Shown: in pieces, positions 22,788-37,003 of the stretch
How positions within the stretch are numbered: position 1 is the first letter of the stretch
Layout: each line of letters opens with the position of its first letter
Source: Struthio camelus
Taxonomy: Eukaryota > Chordata > Aves > Struthioniformes > Struthionidae
DNA length: 64,000 nucleotides
Assembly (NCBI RefSeq): GCF_040807025.1
Contig: NC_090944.1
Location: forward strand, 118,870,738-118,934,737
Reading direction: 5' to 3'
Position numbers and translations under genes: made by a program
The notes under the pieces: model-generated
The model's input: only the letters and a program-made list of their open reading frames with translations
Told to the model about the DNA's origin: nothing
The model's database searches: none

Positions 22788-24438
22788 GTAAGCAGCCAAA
22801 ACTGCATTTTGCAGATGGCAGGACGTTGTGTGTGCTAGCACGCTCTAGCATGGGCTGGGGTTTCAGGAGAGCCGAGTAGCAAAGCACAGGCTTTCGGGGT
22901 TTGGTCCTGCCAGCTCAGTGCCAGCCTCATCAAGCACAGAAGGGGAATTCAGCACTTAAAGTAGGAAAAGATAGAGGCTTTTTAAGTTCAGGCAGTAAGT
23001 GAATGGAATCTCTTGAGCTAAAATTCTGAATTTTGTGCATCCCAGTTCTATTTACATCTTCCTTTAGGTACTTACACGCTTTATGAACAAACAGTAGGTC
23101 TTCTGTTACTCCAGTCTAGCCTGGAGTATGCAGGCAGCCTCAGTATGCAGACTTCCAGCCTATAGAACCGTGAACATCACATGCCTGGTCGTGCTTTCAT
23201 TATACCAGCTGATGCAACTCCACTATTTGCAGAGTTTATTCTGAGATGGTATTTTCTGGGAGTACTCCAGCAAGTTTCACTGAGAGAAGGAGAAGCACAA
23301 ATGCAGATAACCTTTTGCATGGTTCAACCATAAATCTCTGCTGTGAGGTATGTGAGAATGATAAGAAGCAATCTTTCACTGACACAGGATTGAGGATATT
23401 AGCATGGTGACCTAATATGGTAAATGTGGTCTATTTTCATCCTGCTGTAATGCCATTGAAATCTATGAGTCACACTAAGGATGTTTGTCCTTATGCCTTT
23501 TCCTTCTCTAGAGCCTCCCGTTTCCGAAAGCTGTACACACAACCACCTGATTTGCATCACTGCTGAAGCCCTTAGTCAGAAAAAGGCTTTGGAGAGGCAT
23601 GGGTGAATATGCCTGACACATGAACTGAGTGTTCCCAAGCACAATTATTTCTATCTTAGGCTTGTTTGGCAGATGGTTCTGAAAATTCCAGATACATTCG
23701 GAAATCCTGAGAGCTTTACTCCAAACGAATTGATGAAATCTTCTCTCTCTTCACAGCATTCCAGACTTCATCAGGTAAAGCTTCACACTGAATCCAGTAA
23801 GCTATAGATTCCAGACTGGTGTGTCTTGCTGCAGTGGTATTCCCTCGGGCTGTTCTAGTGGATAGCTTCAAGTGCAAGTAAGTATCTCTCGAGTGAAGAT
23901 TGCAAAACACAGCAAACAAAAATGATTTAGTATTTTTCTAAGCTTTTACAGTCAGGTTCGGTCAAGCTTGAACTTCTGTTTACAACTTTATGCTCAACAG
24001 AAATAAATGTAGTCCAAAAAACTAAACAAAATAATGTTACAACTAAATAAAAAAATGCTATAAATACAATGTAGGAGACAGCAAGTACTCAGCTGCTGAA
24101 GACAGATTTGATAAGCTGGAGTAAGTTCATTTGAATGAAACTTGCATTGATGTGAAATGTAAAAGGTCACATCACTTTTCGGTACCTCACCATTAACCTC
24201 TGATGTCACTGGAACCTCAAACTGACTCTGTTTCTACTTCAGAAGTTTGAATGAAATAACAAACCAGCAGACAAAGACTGAACTGCCATAGCAGCTACAG
24301 TCGCTTAGGCCTGCAGTCCCTGGTTAATTTTTTTTCGACAAGACTGGACCTAAGCTCTTTGAAGCATCGATACAGAGGACTCCATCCCCTATGTTCAAAG
24401 TGATACTTAGCTCAAAGGCAGGAAAGACTGCATAGTCG

Positions 24439-24460
24439 GCCCTGCTGTAGTCAGCAGGGC
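24439..24460. repeat. Short perfect hairpin, 9-bp arms, 4-base loop
   Basis: GCCCTGCTG-TAGT-CAGCAGGGC. Confidence 0.9.
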
Positions 24461-26693
24461 AGCCAGTAGTCAATTACAATCATTTTGATCATAAACCATC
24501 TTTGGGGTGGGGCGGGCAACCACAAGTGTTCCTTATACTGTAGGAACGCAAAATGTTATTAGCAGAACGCTATTTTTCTAAAGGGATTTTTTTTTCATAA
24601 AACAATATTAGAAAATAAATCTCTGCCGGATATCTTGCTAAGATTAATTTTTTTATATTGCAGTAGCACTGAAAGGCACCACACATTGCTACAGTTTAAT
24701 TTTACCAGATATTGTAGAAATATCAAAAGATAGACAGCTGAGATAAAAAGAAAGCAAAGCACAAATAGTCAAGCACATCTAGAAAGGTCACTGCTAGATG
24801 CTTTCATTCCAGTTACTCTTCTGAATTCTAAAACACACAACACAAAGAGCAAAGGAGAAAGAGACATCTTAATCAGCTGAAACTTCCAGAGGGGAACGTT
24901 TTGATTTTCAGGATTAATTGCCAGTTACTTTGTACTTTTAATTTCAATTAGAACTGGAATGAAAGTGTAGCAAAGGTGCCTGCTTGGTGAATATGAACTG
25001 GGCTTGCAGAGGAGCTAAACATCTACTTGTTTGAAACTCTTGAGCTTTAGGTTATTTCATCTGTGCTTGAACAGAACTGTAAGGTGGCCGCTAGTACCCA
25101 GCAACTTTTAAGGAGGTTACACCTAACTCGGGGCACCTAACTCAGACAGCTTGCTGAACTGTGAGGTTAATTTCGCGAGACTGTCATCGTAGCCATCACG
25201 CGTACCAGGGTCAGGATGCAGTGCTGTGCCAACGGCACATGAACTGGGCCGGATCTCTCTTCTCTTCCCTTCTCCTGACCTTCAGTTGCTTCAGGCGACA
25301 GACTGAGTCGGCCACAGCAAGGCATGGAAGGGAGTTGTAAGGAGAGGGACAAGAGAGGTTCCCCAGGGGCTATAAAAAGGGTAGAGGGAGAGAGGAGGGA
25401 GACTATTGGTATGTGTCTTGGAGAAGGTTTGCCATTTTTGCTGCATAGACGATGGAGAGAAAAGCTACCAGAGGTTGCTTCAAAGCACTTCAATTAAGTG
25501 TCTTTCTAAATTCAACATCTGGTGTTGCTTCCTTCCTTCCCTTTGGCTTTTGAAGGAGATGAGAGGAGTAAACGAGGTGCCTGCTGTTGGATGGTGTTAA
25601 TATCCTTCTGTATACTGGGAAGGCATTCTTGAGGAGTCATTTAGGTGCTTTTCCCTGGTAAACTTAGCGTGAGTCATCCAATCTAGCCCAATGCAGGGCT
25701 GTTGTGGCACAGGGACTGGGAGGGAATGAGAACCCCTGGCTCTTGGGAACAGAAAGAGAGCAGCAGATGCTGACACCAACATTTCCAGTCTCCCTGGGAC
25801 CCAGCTGCGTGGCCACTCTGCCTTGCATCCAATCAGGGGAGCAATAGGAAGCAACCTCTAGAAGCCACTGTCAGTACTCATGGGGCATCTTCTCCCCATG
25901 GCTCTCTGAGGGTCCTGGTATGTGTCTTGGGGCTTTTGCCATATTTTCGGTAACTGGCTCACAAAGTCGGATAAGACAGTGTCTCTGATCATCACATGTC
26001 TTTCTGAAGTTATCCTCCTTAATGAGTAGATAAATTAATTAAAAAAAACCCTAATCTTTTGCATCTCTGTTTCTATGGAAGAATTTACAATATTAATATC
26101 ATTAGCAAAGCTGTTGAATACAAGAACTTGTTACTGAAATTTCTTTAAACTTAACTGTACTGGGGAAAAAAGCATCTGAGTTCTAAATATTTCCTCCTCA
26201 TTGTCATTTGTCTTGACTGCTGTTACTTCTTTATTTCATCAGTAACAAAATGCAAACGTTATGTAGACTTTATTGCATTCTGTCTTTGCAAGTACAATTT
26301 CCAATCAATTCATACTGATTGGCTGAACTCTTGTTTTTATCACACCTTACAGAGAATCCAGTTTTTCCTTCAGATATACTTTGCTGTTGTTCTCTGTTAG
26401 CTGGTTTGTGCAAAAAAACCTTTGTTATGTCTGCCACAGTCCATATGAAGAAGAAGCATTTTATCTTTAAAAAATTGCATTGCAGTCAAAGTCTGTTGAC
26501 TTTTACATTTTATTTCTTAATTGCTATCAATTGTATTTTTTGGATCAACCTATTTGTTTTCCTGGTCATTTTTGGGTTGTTCTGACACGAATTCTTACTG
26601 TGGTGTCTACAAAAAGCTTGGTCATAACTGTGTGACTGATACTTGCCATGTTGGCCAATATTATCTCCTTGTTTCCCTTGTAGTTTCTGTATG

Positions 26694-26745
26694 TTGTCTC
26701 CTGTCTTAGACTGCAAATTCCTTGGAGCACTGACTGTCCTTTTTT
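26694..26745 (+). repeat. Ancient interspersed repeat tail (SINE/LINE 3'-end like)
   Basis: TTAGACTGCAAATTCCTTGG...CACTGACTGTCCTTTT resembles the AGA(T/C)TGTAAGCTCCTTGGGGCAGGGACTGTC tail shared by old CR1/L3- and MIR-like elements in amniotes. Family not assignable by eye. Confidence 0.5.
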
Positions 26746-27494
26746 TTCTATATATAGAACCATACAAATGAAGTCTCATTCACGACTGGCGCTCTTGTGC
26801 AGCATGGTAGCAGAAATCATAAGCTTCTCCTGTATGTTATATTTTCCATTCCAAGAAGAGAGAGATGGCAGCAACAGAAAGCAGACTTGTTAACACTGTT
26901 TAGGCTGGGCCATGTAGCAGTCTCAAAGGCTACTGCCATATGCTGATGGAAGTGGTTTTGCCACTGCGTCAGAACTGATACTCATTCAAGTTTTTACGCT
27001 GCGAAATATACCTTGTCTCCTCGTTTGAAGTCCATCTCTTGAAAAGGTTAGTTGGCTAATTTCCTCCTGTATCAGTCCCAGCAGAGAGAATACTTTGGGA
27101 TGAGAAGCAGAATTCAGCACCTTAAGAGGAGTAAGTAGATTTCAATAGATCAGGATAGGAAGTGGTGAGGTAAGCAGAAAAGAGGCAGAAGCGAAGAAAG
27201 TTAGTTACAAGGTATTTGGAAGGGAGTATAAAGAAACTCTATAACGAGAGTGCTACGGGAAGAACAGGAGACAAAGGCTGGCCAAAGGGGTGGTGATTCT
27301 GTGCTTGGCATCTAGGGCACTTTTCCTACTTGGTGTTTAATGCCCTTTGGCAGAGCATCTGGGATCTCATATTTGATGAAGAGCTGCAGTTTTGTTCAAT
27401 GAATGTGGGGGATTATTCCATAAAAAAGTAACTTTCACATAATCAAATACATAACTAATCACTTTTATTTTGTTTTCCTTTCCATCACTGACAG

Positions 27495-27650
27495 AATGGG
27501 TGGCTCAAGAGGAGGAAGAAGGGAGAAGGAGCATGTTCTGCATGTAAGGAGGAAAAAGATGACTGCGCTGAAGAGAAAATGCAAAAAGAGAAGCTGAAAG
27601 AGCAGACTTGGGTGGAAGCGAAGAAGGAGAAGAGAGAAGGGGCAAGTTGA
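27495..27650 (+). other. Lys/Glu-rich open block after a strong splice acceptor
   Basis: Follows a good pyrimidine tract and CTGACAG. 51 codons stay open to TGA at 27648: NGWLKRRKKGEGACSACKEE and on through KLKEQTWVEAKKEKREGAS. A GTAAGG donor also lies inside, at 27551. Purine-rich DNA gives such frames easily. Not recognised. Confidence 0.2.
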
Positions 27651-30600
27651 ATATTATTTGCAAACTGTCATATGGGAAAAACAAACTTTCATATGAGATA
27701 TTTGAAATGGGATTGAACAGAAGACTAAAAAGATGACTAGTGATTTGCTAAATGTTTTCTATATGTGAACATGAGTGATGCACAATCACCATGTTATGTC
27801 ATGCACAATTGAACCAGTATTGCTCTCCCCATATTTGCGGCAGGTCTGTATCTTTAATTAGACTCCCAGACAAGTAATGCTGCATGAATTTGAATCCCAA
27901 CAGTTGTATTCAAGACTGGGACTTGAAGTACAATCAGGAATTGGCAGCTGTTCATGGAATATCTGAATAGCGAGGTTATATTCAGCGTTTCCCTTCAGCA
28001 CCAAGTATGGGCATAAATATTCTTATGCTTAAGGATTTACACATCCCTCATTAGTTGCACATGTCTAAATCCACTTTCTATTGAGATACTTACAGTGGTG
28101 GTTTTAGCTATTCTTAGGGTTGATCCTTCTGAAAAAAACTCGTTTGACAGGGTATTAATCCTTCAGTAGTTTAATAGCCTAGCTATTAAAGATACTTCTA
28201 ATTTCCTTTTAGTGAGTATACTTATTTGTCTTCATAGCTGTGGCTGTAGGAACGTGGTCGTATTTTTCATTAGCTACTGGTTCCAAACTGTTTGTCACTG
28301 GCAGAGAACTTTAGAGCTGAATTTCTTCCTCATTCCAGAGCCTACTTGTGACAAAAGTTTTGTTTGAAGAGGGACAGCTTTTCAAGTCTTCTCGTGTCTA
28401 AAACGCTTCTGAAAATTCCCTTCTTGATTCATACATTTATAAATTCAGATTTTCTTTGTCACGTGTGAATAATGCCTTACTCCTCTTGAGCCTAATGGAA
28501 ATATCTAACTCTTACAGGTGTTGATTCTGTTGGGTTTTGAACGGCAGAGACCTGTACAAAGAACAGTTCGTTGCCTCCAGAATGTAGTGTATTGTACCGT
28601 TGTATGTAAAGGGAGGATATGTCTAAACTAGGAATAGGCATGAACTGAAATCTCACATAATGTGTTTCTGAGCTGCAGAGGAATGGAGAGTCATAGTTTT
28701 GAGTGCAGGTCTTCGCACAATATAGGCTTTTAGCCTCTGTTAAGAAGGTGAGTCACCATCTCTACTGCTGGTCAGAATGACCTCTGACTTAGATGCATAT
28801 TCATAGTCAAGACTGACACTTAGGATCAACTGTTGTCTAAATATGTTAGACATATGGTAGATTAATAACAGCAGTATAAATAGGCACAGTCTATTGTAGT
28901 ATTTGATAATATGACTAAAGACCATGTTCAGCTGCTGTGACGACTTGCTGTTGGTTAGGAAGCTTCAGGCTATTGCTTAGAACTACCTGGAGTAAAGGCT
29001 TGCGAGGTAGACAGAGACATTGGAGCAATGGCATAAGGCAATGCAAACCAGAAAATATTATTTGAATAACATGCTTGAGAGTTAGCATGCAAAGGTAGAG
29101 GTCTTCAGTCCAGCTGCCAGGCTGGAGACGTGAACTGGAGCTTCTGTAGGTGATGGATGCAACTTTCTCCTGCTTTCTAAGCCGGAGTAGTTGTTCTGAT
29201 GGGAAGAGGAAGCAGCAGCCTCTGTCAGCTCTGCCCATGTTTTCCTCTGCTTCCTCCTCTGAAAAGTGAGTTTTGACTCCTCTCTCCAGGCCTAGGGACT
29301 GGAGAGTGAAAAATGTCTAAAGCTTCTTCTAAAGAGAGAAGAGACTCCATGGCAACTGTCTTCCCATCCCTGTGTGTGGGCCTTGGAGCTCCGGAAGCAG
29401 CAGAGGGCCTCCAGGGAAACAGTAGTTGTAGTGCAGTTGTCCTAAACCCTGGTGCAAGAAAGGAAATGGGGCTTCCAGTTTGGCCCCTACTGCTTACCAT
29501 CAGCTTCTCTCATTTAACTAGCCAAAGCCTGGACTTTCGTGGGCTCTGAGCCCTGATGCAGTTGCACTACCCACCTCTGCTATGGCCAGAACACATGTAA
29601 GAGCTGAAAAGGTCAAAGCTAATGTTGGAGCTGGTGTGATACACTCATGGCCACTGGGTAGCAGCTGTTCTGATGAGTGGGTGGTAGAATATAATATTAG
29701 TTGTTCTTCAGAGATATTAGCTTTATACATAACTGCATCTTACTGAAAAATAAATGGGGAATTTGATTTGCATTTTTTCAGGGGCTCAGCGTCGGTCAGT
29801 CACATACTCTCCCTATTCTGTAAGTTGGTAGCACTACAGTTCCTGTATGCACGTAGCACTCACAGTGAAAGACCAGAAAAGGTGTACTGACGTGTTTTGT
29901 TTTGTTTTTAATCTGGTAGGTTTTGCAATCTATCACAGTTTTTGAACGTGGAGATTAGCAATACCGACTTTTGTCCTCTAGTGCAAGCGTGCAAGAAAGA
30001 GGGTGGCTGGCTTCAGACCGGCTGGTCATACTGAGAGGCCAGGGTGCTACCCAGAATCTCTCTAGCTGTGGGAGGTGCTGTGACCTGTGCTGAGGGGGCT
30101 TTCTTGGCCCCACCTGCAGCTGCTGCGCGCGGCAGTGGAGAAGGGCTGGAGAGACCTGTGTTCCCAGTCTTTGCTGGAAGTTGTGGGTGAGCTTACTTCT
30201 TTATCTGGAAAAAGAGAAAAAGTTTACTAGCATCTCAGAAGGAAACATTCAGCTTTGACTTACCAAGGCATTTAATGTCTTTATAGGTGTAAAAAAACCA
30301 ATAAAGTGCCGGCAGATGGCGCCCAAGAATATCAAGTGCGGAGTCTAGAATTAGTGGGCCTGGGCGTCATTTGCTTTTGTCTATTACCTGAATACTGCCT
30401 TACATGCAGCTCTTAGGAAACACCTTCTAGGCTGAGCTTCTTAAAGTAATTTATAAAACAGCAAGTACCACATCGAACTGACAGTCACCCGTTGCCATGT
30501 GTGAGAACTGAAACCTGGAGACTGCTTGTAGGAAGGAGTGGCTTTGCAGCACTAGTAGCAGGGGAAGAGAAGCACTGCAGGACTGCAGAAGGTAACGGCC

Positions 30601-33600
30601 AGGGCAGGAGAGAAAAAAATCCCTTGTTCCAGATATGGCTTCACTTCAGAAGTAGTGACTTGCCTGAAGCAAACGTGTATAGTAAATAGCCTTATAAAGC
30701 CTTGCAGAAGGCCTGTTAACTGCAAGTAAATAGCTGCTGGGGTAGGTAAAATGGTGAAGGTACGTCAGGAAGGAGTTTTCTTGCTTAGTCATATTTTGCA
30801 AACATGTTCAACCATCTTTTTACTCTCATGAACGCTGGAGAGAATAACATGGGGTGCCTAGAAATGGGAGCTTTCTTCTCGTGCTCTCGTCACTCAGATG
30901 AAACATACAGCGGCATAAAAAACGTATTAGATAAGCGTTCTTGGGGGAGTAGAGAAGTGGGAACAGTGCTCTGCCCTATTAATTGTGAAAGATACGGAAA
31001 AACTGTCTGATCCCTCTCAGTTTTCATAAAAACACAGTATTTACATTGCCTTTATCTGATTGACTGCTTTCTTGTTCCCTTTTTTCTGTTTCTTTTCAGC
31101 TATTTCAGCATATGCAATGTGTCTTCACAGTTCTATTCGGATGTCCTTTCTCTTTTATAGACCTTAAAGTGTCAGCAGGACTGGGGGTAGAATTGTGGGC
31201 CCATAGATCAATGCTAAATGAATTTTAACTTTTTTGCAATAGCAACTTGTCAAGATACAAAATTTGGGTTTTAAGCAATTTATTTTCTAGGCAGAGTGTT
31301 CTGCTTGTTCATTTCAGAAATGTTACGGAAAGAGATGTTAAGTGCAGTGGGAATACCTTCCGTAGAGTGAGGCCGTGACATGCATTTGCTTTGTGTACCC
31401 ACTTTCATTTATTATGCTATGTTTTCTACATGACGGATGTGGAGGATAGTCAGAGCATGTAATTATTACATGTTAATTAGTGCCTTAAAGTTGTATGTAA
31501 TTAAATTTTTAATAGCAACAGATTAAAATATTCCTGGGAAATAAATTTATTTGTCAAATAGGGCTGTTGCACGCCAGCATAACTGGAAACCTATAGACTG
31601 ACAGCACGCTCTCTCCAGCACACATGCTTCTGTGGGGAAAGATAAGAACATTGGTAAGGAAGGGGAAAATGTCAAGTGTCCAAACTGTAGCAATTTGGAA
31701 TCTATTGTCTCTGCCTCCTGCCAAATAGCCTATTAAACCTTTTAGCATTATGGTGTCTGTGACATTAGGAGATGATCTCATTTATGCTAACAGCTTTACT
31801 GTGACAGAGTAGCACGAATACCCTGCATTAGTCCCATAGATGTAGTCTTGCGTGATACATGGAACACACATTGCTTAACACATGTTGTCCTTGATGTATT
31901 GTAGTATTCAATATACTATCCATGTATGTTTAATATGTAGCATAAATCCAGTATCTCTGTTCTACTGAGGCTCAGTGTTGGATCAAAAGTATAAAACTGA
32001 TATATATAACTTCCGTTTATTTTATGGCTTATGTGAAGCAGCATTGGCAGAAATACTGCTGTGCTTTCTTTGCACATGCTTCTTATTTCTTTCTGATAAA
32101 ATAAGATTTTCCTTTGTCAGGCTTTCTAGGCATCAGAGGCTAAAGAGGCAGGGTTAGAGATTTAAGGTGATAAAAGATTTTACCCCTCAAGATGAGCTAC
32201 GGTTTGAGGAAACATACGATAAATTTCTGGTTCCCGTATGTCATTGTACAGAACAACATGTGGTCTTCTGCTATTCTCGCTAGGGAGGCAGTGTTTGTGC
32301 ATGTGAGCTGTTTCTGTCTCTAAGATGGATGTATTCATTTTTGCAAGTCTTTTTTGCACAGCTAGTTAGGGTGTTAGTACTTCCAGGCTTTGATATTATG
32401 GCGAATGAACTGATCACTACACTTCCAGGAGAAAGAACACACATCAGAAGGGAGAAAGTTGAGTGTTCCTTCAACTAGCATATTTTTTAGGAAAAGAAGA
32501 TACATGCATTGCTTTGGACTTCTTTATAGCAGACTGCCTTTACAGCTAACAATGCAGCTATGGTACCCCCTACCCTTGGGTGTTTCTCCACTTGGCCTGT
32601 TCTTCCATGATAGGCACTACAACACAATTTTGAAATACATTTATTGTTGCCACACAGTATGTTTGTGTATCACATGCATCGATTCTGTTTTTCATTTTTA
32701 GAATGGTTCGTTCTGAAATGCTTTGTCACCTTGAAGGTTTCTTCATTTAGCTTTATTGAGAAGAAATGTCACAGCTCCTACCTGAAGGCCTGCAGAAAGC
32801 ATTCTTGCTGAGGCCCTAACTTTTCCTGTTAGGTATCTGAGATTATTGTAACACATTACTTGAGGGGCATACAGGAGAACAGACTTCATCCGATACTCCA
32901 AAAGAAATGCTGACGCAGTTTTTCAGTTTAAAAAAAGTTTGCGAGGATATTTAGAAACCAACAATTATATGCTAATATTTCTAGACTAACAGGAATATAA
33001 ATTAGAATTAGTGAGTTCTCTGCAGGCACATCTGTCACACATTTAATAACACTAGGCACGTATCATGCTCGAAGCCTTCTGCTAACATTACGCACTCCTT
33101 GCAACAGCTCTCTGAAGTAAACGCTGATCTTGATTTGCTGCTAGAGAAAACCAAACAGTTTACAGGCATGACTTCCGGAGGCACTAGGTGTATGCGTGTG
33201 TCTCTCCCCAGGTCGGTGGATATAAACGTTGCTTGGACCCTCTGTAAAAAGCTGTGCCCCAACGGACTTGGTGATGCGTCCTTGTTTAAAACATACTTGT
33301 GTTTTAGAACCTGTGACTGCCGTGGCTCTGCCTGGCCCGGCTGGGTGCATCAGTTCAGTTGCTGAAGCCTAGAATAAGGAGAAGCAGCAATTTCCAAACG
33401 TACCTGTTGAGCTGCTCAGGTCTCCTAGGATAAAGACAGAGATAAACACCAAATAAATATATTTGCTTTGTGAACAAAGTTTGAACCTGGGACTACGCTG
33501 TCAGGGTTTCCGTGGACGCTTCGTTAAGTGACCTGATTTGTCTCTGTCACTGTTCTCCCTTGTGTAAAATTAGAATAACACTTGCATCTGTCTTAGAAGA

Positions 33601-36600
33601 AACTGGAAGAATAAATCTTTCCCTAGTGCTGACATAGTTTTGGTCCCTGTAAAAATATCTCTTAAACTTTTTTGTGGTAGACTTAGAGCCCCCAGGTAAG
33701 GTAGGTCAAGCATTGTTGTGCTTGACATTGCATATATGTTGACAATAGCATCTTTTCCTTTTGGCAAACTATGTTCATACAAAATAAAGAGGTAGATACT
33801 AGGCTCTTTACTTCCAGTCTTTCCATAATTCACAATATGGCCCACAAAAGAATTGCCCCCACAATTCATTTAGCCTGAAATTTCAAAATCAATTTACCTG
33901 TAAATGGAAATTCATTCGAAATTTTTCTGCTTTGTACTCATTTGCCTTACTCGCATTTTCAGTCACAAGTAATACAACCAACTATTAGCAGTTTTTCATT
34001 TAATGTAAAAGTTGGATATAAGGATAATGAGCATGATAATTTCAATAATGGCTGCTGCAGTTCTACATGTGTGTGATGCTGGAATTCACTTGCCAAAAGC
34101 AGTGATTTGAGCGTGATCCTAGGTGTTCATGCTTCTTCTTGAACTACTCCTTTTCAATTTTCTATGTGTAGCTGCATAGCAGTTCTTTCAGCAATAGGGA
34201 TGGACCTAAAATAAAATTTCTAATTTGGATCTTAATTTTCCTCATATTTAGGGTTCTGTTTAAGTTTGAAGCTCTCTCTGAGTCCCATCGTAAGATTCGT
34301 TTGTGAAGTTCTATTCCAGTTCTAAATTTTTCCCAGGTTGGACATACAGGGAATTTTTTTTTTTTTTTAACCTGGATGTCTGGTATGCATCCTGGCTTGA
34401 CATCCCTAGTGGCAGGCTTCTTGACGGAATAGAAAGCCTTTCACTTTGCCCATTAATGGAGTTTCCATTTATCCTTTGATAGAAACTCATATTAGGAGTA
34501 TAGAAAGACTATGGCTGGTGTTTTTGTTCTTGAATTATATATAACAAACAATTCCTCATCCAAGAAATGGACTGGTATATCCTCAGGCCTGTTAGCTATG
34601 ATGCAGTGTGAATACACACTGCACACATTTTAGTTTCCAGAAGTATCTCATGCTGTGGCTGAGTTACTAGGCTTTCCTGTTGCAGTGCCGGGTAACTCAT
34701 ACAATGGCAAGCCCTGAGGCACCTGAAGTAATACTCTCTCTTTCTCTTCCTGTTCAGTACATCAGTATGACTGTCATCTTATGCCTTTGCCTTAATATAG
34801 GCTGCTGCTTGCAAACTCACATCCAGTCAAAAGGAGGAGTATCTTTTTGGCGGATACATGCCCTTGGCCACTGTCTAGAAGCTCCTCAGGCGTGTGATAC
34901 TGCCAAAAATTATCAGTCAGTTCTCAGTATTAGTTCTTCCACGAGGACTTTTAAAGAATAATTAAGGTTTTTTTCTATTATTATTATTTTTAAGGATAGA
35001 AATAGGAACTGTTGATAAGAACTGTTGAAGTCTGGCCACAGTTAGTCTCCTTGAAATAAAGACCCTAAAAAAACCCGGGATGGATTTAGAAAATGCGGAA
35101 GAATGTAAAACCAAATTCTGACATCGAAGTCTTCATCTGAACTAGTCCAAGAGCTCAAAAGTAAGCGCTACATTTCTGTTTTGGCCATTCCTAGTTGTAG
35201 ATGGTTTATGTCAGTGGTTCATGTAGCTTGTAGAGCTGTTTACATATGATACCTTATGGAACCTCTAATGGAAAAATTATAGGGATAAATAAACTGAAGA
35301 ATGCTGAAAACTGCTGGTTTATATTGACAGCGTATTAGGGGAGGAGTGTCAGCAGTACGCTGCTTTGGAGATGAAAGCACGATGCAGTTCTGTTGCTGTT
35401 CTTTTGTTTCAGTTCTGAGCAGTGGCATCCGAAAATACTGTTTTAAAAAGGAAAAATAAATCAAGAGGCAGTTTGATTCCCTCAGATGTATTCTTAAGCA
35501 TGGTCCTGATGACTAGACTGAATACATGGCCTTTATCAAGTCACTGATTTTTCTCCCTCAGGATATGTCTGCACTGGAGATTGCAATGTAGCTTAGAGGT
35601 ATCCAACCTGTCCCTAAACTAGATTGACACGAAACAGGGAAAATCAGCCCGTGGCAGGCTCTCTTTGGAACTGCTGTAGCTAGAGTGCTTCCCGGTCTCA
35701 GTCAAATAAGCCAGGCTCATTTAAAAGTAGTTAGGTCTCTGTATATTTTATCTCAGGCTTCAGTAAGGATCTAGATCTGGTTTTCCCTCTTTGATCTAAG
35801 GATAATGCTACGTGTGCCATTAGGAAAAGCTTTATCAGTTGTGAATAACAAATGTTAGGTGGGGCCAGTAGCTTTTATAGAATGCCTTTAATTTTTTAAG
35901 GGCTGCACTAATATCAGCAACTAGGCATGCTAAAATCGAAGATCATCATCTCTTTCAGAAGGAGAATGGATACAAGACGTGCTGAAACTGCAGGAAAGTA
36001 GCAGTAACTCATCTGATGTTACTAAATCAAATAGGTTTAGACTCCTGAGAGTGCTGAATGAGAAAAAAATGCTTTTAATTCTCTTGATGTAATCTGTGGG
36101 GTTTAATTAGGCATCCAGTTTTAAATCCAGTTATGTTTGCTTGTGACTTTAGCACTGCCTCTTAATTCAAAGAGTAAATGTGGCCATGTTCTTCCCTCAC
36201 AAATGTCTCTGTTTATATTCTTTACTGCTGAAAAGCCTAGTTTTCTTTGTGACCTCTTTTATCCTACTCCTGAAGACTTGTTTGTAAATAATCTTCTTCA
36301 AAATGTGGGCAAGTTTCACTTAAAAAAAAAAAAAAAGCAAATTTGAAATAATAGGTCTGTAACTTTTTGAGTTGAGAATAACTTGCATCCAAAAACAAAT
36401 ACGGAATTAGCAAGACATGCTTTTGGTGACTCTTGGTCACTGCGTGGGTGTGCAACACCTTGCAAGGTGATGGACAGATCCTCCAGAAAAAATATGTAGG
36501 GTCCTATTTCCTTTGCTCAGGACTTGTCTTTTTTAAGATCAAAGCTAGCATTCAGAACACAGACAGACCAGCTGCCTCACTTTTCTGCAGTCCATCGTCG

Positions 36601-36953
36601 GTCCTTCAGCCTTCCTATCTGAAGCTTCGTAGCAGGAGGTTACTGTTCCTCAGAAGTTCCTCCTTCTCAGAATTGCACCTCACAGTGGTTAAGGGCTGCC
36701 CCTGGTCCATGACCTCTCCTTTCTCCTCTTTTTATAAAAGAAACATTGCACCTCATATGGAATTCCAGTTTGAAAGGACGTCAGTCATGGAGGAAGTGAG
36801 CTGAACGGTCCCAAAGTTCACCACCCTGTTCTGTTCCAGATCTGGTTTTGTGTCTTTTTAGGCCCCAGTGCGGTCACTTACATATTGGCCATTGCCTAAG
36901 TGCAGTCGTCTTGAAATCATATGGGATATATGTGAATAATTAAATGTTAAGAT
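27651..36953. other. Intergenic, no gene recognised
   Basis: Unique AT-leaning sequence with a CTCF-like site at 30309-30323, poly-T at 34359-34369 and A-run at 36321-36335. All frames are short. Confidence 0.6.
30309..30323 (+). promoter_or_regulatory. Candidate CTCF binding site
   Basis: CCGGCAGATGGCGCC matches the CTCF core CCASYAGRKGGCRSY at every position except the third (G for A). Confidence 0.5.
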
Positions 36954-37003
36954 CTTAGATTGTAAAATTTCAGAGTAAGGACTATGTCTTCCTACTGTGC
37001 AGT
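36954..37003 (+). repeat. Ancient interspersed repeat tail, second copy
   Basis: CTTAGATTGTAAAATTTCAG...AAGGACTATGTCTTCCTACTG resembles the same tail motif as the one near 26700, in the same orientation. Confidence 0.5.

Larger units (their letters stand above)
22788..27494. other. Intergenic, no gene recognised
   Basis: Contains a 9-bp-arm hairpin (24439-24460), a TATAAAAAG at 25371 with no supported transcript, and an ancient-repeat tail near 26694-26745. No coding exon can be supported. Confidence 0.6.
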
